64,000 nucleotides of DNA from assembly GCA_002499085.1 (NCBI GenBank), contig DAKD01000008.1, forward strand, positions 1-64,000, written 5' to 3'. The first letter of the stretch is position 1. Each line of letters opens with the position of its first letter. Position numbers and translations under genes: made by a program. The notes beneath the pieces are model-generated. The model had not been told where the DNA came from. It did not search any database and was given only the letters and a program-made list of their open reading frames with translations. This DNA is from Methanomassiliicoccales archaeon UBA280. Its GTDB lineage: Archaea > Thermoplasmatota > Thermoplasmata > SG8-5. Shown piece by piece: positions 51,801-61,700 of this stretch.

Positions 51801-52150
51801 AGGACCAGATCCCCCAGTTGCTGCACCGGTTCTGTGTTGACCGTGATATTGCCGGACGCACGGAAGATGTCGTAAACTGCCGTAATAATCAGGACTTGCC
51901 CTGAGGAATAGCCATTCGGATAGGAGTCTATGTCCACCGAGTAGCGCCCCAGGTAATCCGATTCCGTGCTCAGAGAGTCGCCTGTCGCGGTGTTGTTGAC
52001 CCACACCAACGCCCCGAGCACCTTTTTGCCGTCGAGGTCGGTGACGTTGCCGATGATGGCATGGGGCACTCCGGCTGACCTTGAGAGGGACGGCGTGAAA
52101 ATGCATATGAGCAGCAGCACGGCGACTGTCACTGCCAGTGGTTTCAGCAT
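48875..52150 (-). CDS. Ig-like repeat surface protein with C-terminal anchor
   Basis: The 1,091-residue protein has a signal peptide (about 1-26) and two carboxypeptidase-regulatory-like sandwiches (about 30-190). Eight Ig-like repeats of about 95-100 residues follow, each starting P-x-I-x-H-x-P-like and containing V.DN..V..V.L.Y and Y.I.A.D. A membrane span (about 1045-1068) and a basic RFRRKP tail close it. The same Ig-like unit occurs once near the C-terminus of the giant DUF11 protein upstream. It is probably an anchored adhesin or coat protein. It lies 15 bases after the gene at 52166 and runs into proS, so a housekeeping synthetase sits in a surface-protein operon. Confidence 0.85.
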   Translation of the reverse strand: MLKPLAVTVAVLLLICIFTPSLSRSAGVPHAIIGNVTDLDGKKVLGALVWVNNTATGDSLSTESDYLGRYSVDIDSYPNGYSSGQVLIITAVYDIFRASGNITVNTEPVQQLGDLVLAYRNHIISGYVLKPNGQAAIHYAANVLNMDTSESRNFTTDSYGFYRGDIGLYPAGFSVSDNICVSVDVQGFYGSNYAAATANQTDWVNISLADVQAPAISLSEAPASLTIGEQHRIIAYAVDNLAISWVKLCMKKPGQTIFTQYQMHVDDGITYDWNGDNWLTPSLFGISTSDTLPSQIVPGIAEYYFEVSDSIFTVTLPATDPQGNPFEISIIDATLPTISHTPITQMESAQPRAVSAALTDNVAISTAVLHYRQSLAPTFTQAQMLPTGNPNEYGATIPAQMYLGYLEYYIWCNDTSNNIVTSPAAGYHTVAVTDTTAPSIIHTFINSEHVWTPINFTCQVSDPWLSDVWINFTDVHGAQLNFTMQAGGGSEWYHLNSTGQDNTGTLFYTIWAEDTSGNIARRSHAMAITDNTTPKITHIPVEYIAFNTSHAVNAYVTDDVDVPADQVNLSYKPVGGTIFTKIPMTTSDTDAMHKNFTAAIPPQGIGTLEYFINATDSFGNSIHWPAVSPSYPIEVLDRVPPVLSGLNYSDYCPANVPVAIRVNATDNDRVGTVSLMWLNSTGAAWSQLAMADVGSGVYEALFPAHKPDTVRFYFFASDPSGNNVTLPALQPKLNPYRIEFFNTTIPEIFIDARTTVGVNRTSEAYIHVIDNREGARAEFSFKGTEDAAFRAIQPALLQNGTFYCTIPAQNRSGTAQYFVTVRDNSIIYNQTQVNNMSIINALPVITHVPVPFAPVGENVALVAMVTDDLRVENVTLNWKLEGQTQFASAPMEKIAADLFSADISQGQPATIQYFVTACDAEGQSRFPALLELEISVTDLEAPVIVHSPISNISANEMPIIIANVTDNWQVSGVSLFFKNSTAQSFSEHAMSRASGSDDYVALLGIQPEGEFSYYIEATDSVNTAWSPESGAHRTFVEPADTSSWISHLLLAVLFILIAAALLLVLVRFRRKPIKEEAVSPDKKVDSDENAG

Positions 52151-52165
52151 GGTTCACCGTTGCCC

Positions 52166-52720
52166 TCAGCGCCGCCTGCGCCTCTCCACCCTCTTGGGGG
52201 CTTTTTCCTCGGTGTTCTGAAGCTCGTCCTTTTCGCCCGAGCGGTAGATGTAAAAGCCGATGAATGCTGCAGCCGAGATTGCCACAATCACCATGAGCCC
52301 GATGGGGGAGACCAGCGCATCCAAGAGACCCGGGCTATCTTCATAGGTGAGATTGGCCCATGAGCCAAGCCCGGTAATCGCCACCATGGTGCTCACCGTG
52401 ACACCGTCGGCGCTGTAGGCGACAGTCATCTCTGTGCCCTGCTCGAAGCCGCCCGGCTCCATGGCGGCGACATAGTACCTGAAATACCCGTTGATATCGG
52501 TCTCAGCGTAGAAGGTTTGGGTCTGGTAGCCCTGGGCCGTGTCGTTCCAGTATCTGCCGCTTATGGACACGGTGGCCAGCGTTATGGGCAACCCCTTGGA
52601 ATCCTTCAGGTAGCCCTCTATCTTGTAGGGTATGGCAGAGGTCCTCTGGGGTACAGCCGTCATCACGACCGCGGACATCAGGAGCAAAGCCAGTACAATC
52701 CTAGTTGCTTGCCTCATCAT
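52166..52720 (-). CDS. Small anchored surface protein with one regulatory-like sandwich
   Basis: The 184-residue protein has a signal peptide (about 1-29), one carboxypeptidase-regulatory-like beta sandwich (IEGYLKDSKGLPITLATVSI, then YAETDINGYFRYYV) and a membrane span (about 137-159). It ends in a strongly basic tail, KRVERRRRR. The ATG at 52720 is preferred because GGAGG lies eight bases upstream; it then overlaps the giant DUF11 gene by 20 bases. The longer frame from 52783 would add a glycine- and tryptophan-rich stretch before the signal peptide. It probably works with its two surface neighbours. Confidence 0.8.
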   Translation of the reverse strand: MMRQATRIVLALLLMSAVVMTAVPQRTSAIPYKIEGYLKDSKGLPITLATVSISGRYWNDTAQGYQTQTFYAETDINGYFRYYVAAMEPGGFEQGTEMTVAYSADGVTVSTMVAITGLGSWANLTYEDSPGLLDALVSPIGLMVIVAISAAAFIGFYIYRSGEKDELQNTEEKAPKRVERRRRR

Positions 52721-55700
52721 GCCTCTTCCTCCTCTGCCTCCCGAGGAGAACCACGAGCGCCAGTATTGCCAGTATCGGGACAATGAACGAACCGAACTCG
52801 GGTATCTCGGACAGCCTGATGCTGACCAGCCTGTTTGGCCATGTCATGTCTGCATCGTCCCAGTCATCCAGGTCTATGAAGGACTCGTTCGTGCCGTAGT
52901 ACATTCCGTCGGTGGCGTACACGGCGAGATTCTCGAGGTTCATGTAGCCCGAGTACAGCGTGGCCAGGTCGACCTGGTATCTGCCGCTCGAGTCAGTTAG
53001 TGCCATGACTGTCTCGTTGGTGAACGTGTCTGTTACCTGGACGATTGCATTCGAGACGGGTGTGTCGCGGCGCGATGTGATGAAGCCCCATACGAAGTAG
53101 GGTGGCAGCCTTATCGGGATGTCGAGTATTCCGGTCCTGTTCTCCAGTTCGTTGGTGTCGTTGACCCACACGAAGTAGGAAACGAATCCCTTGTAGGGCT
53201 GGGCAGGTATCGGGCATCTGTACCAGCCTGTTCCGTTGACTATGTTGACGGCTCCGGCGATTTCTGTCATATCCGCGCTCCAGCTGTCCCCGTATATGCC
53301 TGTGAAGTACAATCTGACTGTTCCGATGCTGCTGCCGCCCATTGCGATGACCTCCGCGAACAGAACGAAGTCTTCTCCGGCCCATTCATACGCCGGCGGT
53401 ACTGACCTGACTATGGGCGGAATAAGGCCGGGAATCTCCCCGACCAGGGTTACAGCGACCGAGAATATCGTGGGATAGACCATATCGGCGGAGTTCGTGT
53501 AGGACAGCGTCGCATTGTTTGTCAGGATGGCAGCCCTGGTGGGTTGCACGGTTATCTGGATTATGCCTACTGTCTCCGGAACAGTGCCCGGGTCTCCGGC
53601 CTCGAAGGTCCATTCGTAGTATCCGCCAGTTGTGGATGAAGGCGGCGGGTACACTGCCAACACGCCGAGCCCGCCGGGCAGGGCGTCCCTGATGATGACA
53701 TTGTACGCGGGGGCTGTGCCCGTGTTCCAGAATCTTATCGTGTAGTTGAATATCTCGCCGACGGAAACGTTGGCGGGCGCGGTCTTCTCGATATGCATTA
53801 TCGGACCCTCGACCGTCGTGTTGGCCCATGCGGTCAGCGGGGGCATCGCCATGTTGGCCAGGCTGCCGTATGTCATGTTGACCGTGTTCCTGAGCACGGT
53901 TCCGGGAGCTGTGCCGTTGTCCACGCGGACGAGTATCAGCAGCGAGCCGGCGAAGCCTGCGGGCAGGTCGTCGAACACCCAGACATTGTTTCCTGTGGTC
54001 GGCGGGATGCTGGCCCATACGAACGTGACGCCTGCGGGGTAATGTTCTGTGACGGTCACGCCTGTGGCATTTCCCGTGCCTATGTTCTCGGCTGTGAGGT
54101 TGTAGAGTATGTAGCCGCCGGGCACGGCTGTGATGTTGGCAATCTTGGTCAGTGTCATGTACGGGTTCTGCACCCAGGTTGTCCAGGAGTCGCTTACCTG
54201 GGCCTGCGCTTCCATCGAGAAGTCCGTGTAGTCCACGGTGACAGTATTTGTGAGATTATACTGGACATTAACCGTGACATTAATCCATATATAGATGATA
54301 GCTCCAGGGGCCAGAGTCGCGATGGTCCAGGTGTTGAAACCCGGGCCCACCGTTCCGGGCGTGGAGTTGACATAAGTGACCCACTGAGCGGTCATGTTGG
54401 ACGGGTAGATGTCAGTGACCTGGATGTTGTAAGCAGTGGCCTGTCCGGTGTTCTCTATGGTTATCAGATAGGTGATGTTCTGGCCTGTGCTGGCGACTGC
54501 CGGGCCTGTCTTGGTGACCTGGAGCAGCGGGTCTAGGACGGTTGTAATCACGAAGTCGCTTTCAGGGTCCTGGGCCTCATTGTTTGCATCCTCGTAGGTC
54601 ACCGTGGCTGTGTTGGTCAGCGGCGTCGTGGAGGCGACGTTTGTATTGACTATCACATTGATTGTGATTGAATATACACCGCCGACAGCCAGCATCGGGA
54701 TAATCCATACATTGTTGCCTATTGTCGGGGCCGGGACGGCGCTGACGAAGGTTATGCCTCCGGGGTAGGCCTCTGTGATCACCAAGTCGTAGGCAGGCGC
54801 GCCGCCTGTGTTCCGCACCAGGATCGTGTACTGTATCGCCTGGCCGCTGTTCGCGGTTCCCGGGCCGTCCTTGTCGATGGTGAGTATCGGGTCCAGAACA
54901 TGGGTCTGGGCTGTGGCGAATTCGCCGGGCTGGGGCACATTGGCCATGTTCTCGTAGGCCAGGTCCACCCTGTTGTTCGCCCATGTGTCGTTCGTCGCGG
55001 CTGTGAGTATGCGCACGGTTATCTGTATCGAGGCCGAGGCTCCGGGAGCAACATCCCCGATGAACCAGTAGTTGTCTCCGAGTGTTGGTGCGGGTGTGGC
55101 GCTGAAGAACGAGGTCCACACCGAGTATGTCTCGGTGATGGCCACGTTATGCGCGAAGGCATACTGGTTGGTGTTTGTGTAGATTATCGTATAAGTGATG
55201 TACTGGCCGCTGTTCGCAGTCGCAGGTGCCGTCTTGGTTATCGTCATTGTCGGGTTGTACACAAGGGTGCTGGCGAGGGTTGTCCTCGAATATGACGTGC
55301 CCAGGGAGTTGGTGTAGTTGAGATACACCCTGTTGTTGGCAACAGCTATTCCGGAGCCCACAGTGAAGCTCACCGATATCGTGCCCATGGCACCGGGCGC
55401 GACATTGCCTATCACCCATCTCCTGGTGTTGCCTATCGTGTATGTCGGCGGCGGAGTGGCCGAGACGAATGTCAGTTCGGCCAGGTCGAAAACGTCGTCG
55501 AGGTACACGTTCACGGCCATTCCCGTGCCGATGTTGCGGTAGGTTATGATGTAAGTGACCAGCTCGCCCGATGTCGCCATTGTCGGACCTGTCTTGGTGA
55601 TGGACATCAGGGTTACTCCGCCCAGGACCGTTGTTGTGGCCGAGGCCCATTCCTCTGGCATCTGGGCGCCGGAAATGTTCCGGTAATTCAGGCTGGCCCA

Positions 55701-58700
55701 GTTTGTCAGCTGGCCGGCCGCCATCGTCGAAACCCGAACTGTGATGACTATCTGGCCCGTGTTCATGCCGTATATGCCGTCGACCATGCCGAGGTTCCAG
55801 ACATTGTTGCCGATGTTGGGCATGGGCACTGCGCTTACGAATGTGACCCAAGAGGGGTAGTATTCCCGTATGACGACATCCATGGCCGGACCTGGGCCGA
55901 CATTCGTGTATGTTATCGTGTAAGTCAGGAGTTGGCCGGGGGATACGTACTGGTAGTTCGCGGTCTTCTCCAGCTCCATCATCGGGCCGCTGGTCACTGT
56001 TACGGCCGTGTCGTTGAGGAAGTGGTTCGTGAAGGCGTCCGTGAAGTTCAGCATGGCCGTGTTCACCAGCACATCGGGCGCCAGAGGGTCAACCGTGACC
56101 TCAATCATGAGTGTCCAGTAGCTCCCGGCCGGCAGAGGCCCTCCCAGGTACCAGATGTTGTCGCCGACATCGGGTGCCCGTAGGTTCCATGGTCCGCCCA
56201 TGATGCTCAGCCAGGAGTTCACGAACGTGATTCCGGCCGGGTAGGTTTCGGTTATGGTGACATCGTTGGCCGGGTTTAGGCCAGGGTTGTCTATGGTGAT
56301 GTAGTAGAACATATTGGAGCCCGGATTGACGGTTGGGTCGGCCATCTTGGTGATCGTGAGTTCGACTGTGGATATGTCTGTCGAGGCCTCGGCGTATTCA
56401 GTGGGCTGGGCAATTCCGACGATGTTCTCGTAATCCAGCGATACATTGTTCTCCTGGACTCCGGTCAGGGCAGTCACTGTGACGGTGATCGTTATCGTCC
56501 CGCTGCCGCCTACTGGCACGAACGGTATCTCCCATACGTTGTTGCCTATTGTCGGGGCTGGCACGGCCGCGCCGAATGCCACTCCGGCCGGGTATGTCTC
56601 CGTGATGACCACGTTGTAGGCCGGGGCAGTGCCGATGTTGAAGTATGACACGGTGTAAGTCAGTAGGTCTCCGTTCTGGGCTATGGCCCGGTTCACGGAT
56701 TTCGTAATGTCCATCAGCGGGGCCACTATTACAGTGCTGGCCCATGCCATGTCGGCGCCGCCGATATAGGTCACATCCACCCAGTTTGTCAGGGTTCCGG
56801 ATGCCGCGGTTACAGTCACGTTGACCATGATGGTGCCGCTGGCGCCTGCAGGCAGGTTGCCCAGGGTCCATGTGTCCGGCGGAGTGGTCGGGGCCGGGAA
56901 GGCGTCCACGAACACAACGCCGGCATCGTACGTTTCAGTTATCACGACGTTGTTGGCTGCGCCCAGGCCGATGTTGGTGTAGTTCAGCAGGTAGGTTATG
57001 GTCTCGCCTGTCACGGCTTCGGCCGGGGCCCATTTCTCTATGACCATGAATCCGGCCAGCAGGTTGACCAAGGTGTCGCAGTACGCGAACTCCTGTGGGT
57101 ACGGAACGCCGATCGTGTTGTCGTAGTCCAATGTCACTGTGTTGGTCTGGACCGTGCCCGAGGCGGCCGGTTGGACCTGCACTGTTACAGTGATTGTGCC
57201 TGAGAAGCCCGCTGCTATTGTCGCGAAGTTCCAGGATATGACCTGGCCGACGACGGAAGTCGGGGGCGGCGATGCGACCGGCAGATAGGTCACGCCGGCG
57301 GGCAGGGTGTCCACGATCCAGACATCGTAGGCTGTTCCGTTGCCAAGGTTCACATAGGACATCGTGTAGCTGAACACCTGGCCAACCGAAGCAGTCAACG
57401 GTCCGGTCTTGGTAATGTCCATCAGGGCATCACGAACTACTGTGTTGGCAGTGTCGAAACCGGTGAACATGAAGCCTGTCGAGTTCAGCCATTCCACGAC
57501 TGCCAGGTTTGTCAGCGTGCCGTATCTCTCGCCCGTGACCGTGACGTTTATGAATATAGTTCCGCTGGCTCCGGGCGCCAGATCTCCCAGGCTCCAGCCG
57601 TATACCGGCGGAGCTATGTGGTCGGGCGGGGTCGGGTTTGAGTCGAGGTATGCAGTTCCGTAAGGCAGAGTGTCGTTTATCCAGACATTGTAGGCCCATA
57701 TTGCAGTGGGGTTGGACCAGTCTATCCTGTACATTATGACCTGGCCTGCATTGGCGTAGGCCAGGGCTGTCTTGTCGATTATTATGTTCGGTATGTCGCC
57801 GAGCGTGGTTATGGCGCTGGCCCTGAGTGTCCGGTAGTCTATGCCGATGAGGTTCTGGTAATCGAGAGTGGCCCGGTTGAACAGAATGCCGGTCGCGCCT
57901 ATGTCGACTTGCATGGTTATCACGATGCTCACTGTCGCGCCGGGTGCCACATTGCCTATGTTCCAGACATTGTTGCCTGCAGTGGGGGCGGGGATTGCCG
58001 AAACGAATGTGGCGCCTGCGGGGTAGGTCTCGGTCACGACAACATTCTGCGCCCAGCCTGTTCCCGTGTTGGTGAAATTGAGGTAATATGTTATCAGGTC
58101 TGTGGCATTGGCGTGGGGCGTGGCCCATTTCGTGAACTGCATCGTCGGGCCTGTAACATATGTGCCGGCATTGGCCTGCACCCTTGCCTGGTCCTCGCCT
58201 GCGAAGTCCTGGTAGTCCGCAAATGCGAAGTTGATTACAAGCAGATTGGCCGACATGGAGAATGTCACCGTGATCGTTATGGTCACCGTGCCGCCTGCTG
58301 GGACGGTCGCGAAGTACCAGACATTGTTGCCGAGGAACGGCGCCGGGACTGCGCTGACGTACGAGACTGAAGCAGGGTAATTCTCCTGGACATAGACATT
58401 GTACGCTGTGTCTGTTCCGATGTTCTCGATTGTGATTGTGTAGGTCACTGTCTCGCCCTGGGTTGCTGTGGCCGGGGCTGTCTTGGACATGATGAGCAGC
58501 GGGTCGACGACTGTCGTGTTGGCCCACGCATAGGCGGGCGGCATGGTCCTTGCGGCGCTCGAATAGGCGAGCACCGCGAAGTTCCGGAGTATCCCGAAGG
58601 CGTTTGTGTTCACTCTGACTGTTATCATAATTGAGCCTGAGCCGCCCGGCGCTATGTCGCCGATGTCCCAGACATTGTTGCCGGCGGTCGGCACCGGGAT

Positions 58701-61700
58701 CGACGAGACGAAGGTGACTCCTGCCGGGTATGTCTCCGTGATGACCACTCCGTAAGCCCAGTCAGTCCCAGTGTTCGAGAAGTTCAGCCAGTAAGTTATC
58801 TGCTGGCCTGTGTTTGCAGTCGCGGGCGCGGTCTTCGATATTACCATCCTGGGCTCGACTATCGTCGTGTTCCAGAACGCATACTGCTGCGGGAACGGCC
58901 TGACATTGCTTGAATACGCAAGGGAGACCATGTCGGTCAGTGTCCCGGAGGCTGTTAGACCGATTGTCACATTGACGAATATCGTGCCGCTGGCGCCGGG
59001 GTTGACCGTGCCGATGTTCCAGACATTGTCGCCGGATGTGGGCATCGGTGTCGCGTCCAGGAATGCGGTACCGGCCGGGTAGCTCTCGGTGATGATTACG
59101 TCAGCAGGTCCGGTGCCTATGTTTTGATACGTAATAGTGTACATGATGGTTGCGCCGGGGTTGGCAGTCGCCGGACCCGTCTTGGACACGAGCATGTAGG
59201 GATCCGCGACCAGGGTCATAGCCTGGGCATTGAATGGGCCGTAGGCCTGGCCGTACTGGTCGAGGCATGTGGCCGCCACGTTGTTTATCAGCATGCCCGA
59301 GGCCCCGAGGTTTACTTGGACTGTGATATCCACGGACCATGAGGCGCCGGGAGCCAGGTCCCAAACGAACCACCGGTTCGGCGATATGTCCGGAGCGGGG
59401 ACTGCGCTGACGAATGTCACTCCCGCGGGATATGCCTCTGTGAGGATGATTCCCGTGGCCAGAGCGTTGCCGATGTTCCTGACAGTCACCGTGTAGGTGA
59501 TGAGCTCGCCCGTCGCGGCTGCGGCCGGCGCTGTCTTTGTGACCTGCAGGTTCGGCGCTATGACAGTCAACGAGAGCTCCGCGACGACAGGCGTCATCGG
59601 ACCCACTGTGTTGCGGTAGTTGGCAGTCACGCGGTTCAGCAATGTGCCTGTTGCACCTGAGTCGACGCGGACAGTGATGAATATCGAGCCGCCGGCTCCG
59701 GGCGCGAGCATGGGTATGAGCCATTCATTGTCCCCGAAGTTGGGCGCGGGAACGGCGCTCTGGAACGTGACGCCTGCCGGGTATGTCTCGGTTATCCGGA
59801 CATTGTATGCCCAGTCAGTCCCGATATTGGAGTACCTTATCTCGTATGTGAATATCTCGTTGGGGAACACAGAGCCTGGCACCGTTGTGGAGGCGAGTTT
59901 CTCGAGCTGGATGAGCGGGTTGATGATCAGTGTTACGAAAGTCGCTGTGACCGGATCCATGTTGCTTCCGGCCTGGTTCCTGAAGGTCGCCCGTGCAGTG
60001 TTTGTTATGCTGCCCTCTGCAGAAACGGAGATTGTCACAGTTATCCGTATCGAGCCGCTGGCTCCGGGAGCCACGCTGCCGATGTACCAGACATTGTTGC
60101 CTGCAGTTGGCGCGGGCAGAGAGGAAACGAAAGTCACGCCTGCCGGGTATGTCTCGGTGATTGTCACATTGTGGGCCCAGTCCGAGCCTGCGTTGGTGTA
60201 GTTTATCCAGTAGGTTATAGTCGCGCCGGGGTTTGCGCCCGCCGGACCTGTCTTGACCAGCTGGATTATGGGCTCGCGGATGACCGTGTCCCAGGTCGCA
60301 TTGGCATTGTATCTCGCGCCGACGGAATCAGCCCATGCTGCGTTGACGAAGTTGTGCAGCGTGCCGGTGGCGGTCGCGGAAACAGTGACGTTGATGTATA
60401 TTCTGCCAGAAGCGCCGGCCACCAGGTCGCCGATGTTCCAGTTGAAGTCAGATGTCCTGGCTGGGTTGGAGTTGAGGAATGTCACGCCCGCAGGGAAGGT
60501 CTCGTTTATCCAGACATTGTAGGCTATGTCAGTCCCGATGTTCTGGTAAGTTATGGTGTACATGATGACCTGGCCCGGATTAGCAAATGCCGGTCCTGTC
60601 TTGGATATCACAAGGTATGGCCCTGTGATCACGGTAACTGCCTGGTCCGTGACAACCGGCCTGATGTTGCCTGCAGCGTCCTCGTACTCAGCTTGCACAG
60701 TGTTCACAAGGATTCCGGTCGTGCCGGAGTTCACTGTGACATTGATGAATATGACTCCGCTTCCTCCAACCGGCACAGTGCCTATGTTCCAGACATTGTT
60801 GCCGAATGTCGGAGCCGGGTTGGCGTTCACGAATGTCACGCCCGCAGGGTAGATTTCGGTGATAATCACATTATAGGCTGGGGCAGTCCCGTTGTTCCAG
60901 TACCGGATTGTGTACATGATGGTCTCGCCCGCATTGGCGGTGGCTGGCGCTGTCTTCTGGATAACAATCAGCGGGTCGCCGACCAGGGTTTCGGCCGTGT
61001 CTGTCACCGGGGTCTGCTGTATCGGGACAGAGTTGTTGTAGTTCACAGTCACGGTGTTGACCAGCAGCCCGGTCGCATTGACTGTCACCGTGATGAATAT
61101 CGGGACTGCGGCTCCGGGAGCCCGGTTCCCGAGGTTCCAGACATTGTTGCCCGAGCTGGGCATCGGCACAGCGCCGACGAAAATCACGCCGGCCGGGTAG
61201 GTTTCGGTGACCACGACATTGTAAGCCATGTCTGTTCCGGTGTTGTTGACCCATACGGTATAGACGATGTTCTGGCCCGTGTTGGCTGTCGCAGGGGCCG
61301 ACTTCTCGACCGTCAGCAGCGGGTTGATTATCTCGGTCGTATCCGTGTCCCAGACTGTCGGGTAAACGACACCGAACTGGTTTCTGTAGTTGACATTGGC
61401 CGTGTTTATAAGCAGTCCTGTGGTGGCTGTGACTGTTACCGTAACCGTTATCGTTCCGGAGGCTCCGGGGGCCAGGGTTCCTGCGATGTTCCATGTGTAA
61501 ACCGGGTAGGCCGAAACGCTCGGAACCGGCACAGAGCTGACAAAGTTCACGCCGATGGGCAGTGTGTCGGTGATGACAACGTTGTAGGCCGGCGCCATTC
61601 CGACGTTCTGGTAGAATATCGTGTAAACGATTGTCTGGCCTGTGTTCGCAGTCGCCGGCGCAGTCTTCGAGATTGTCATCACAGGTATCTGGACAAGTGT

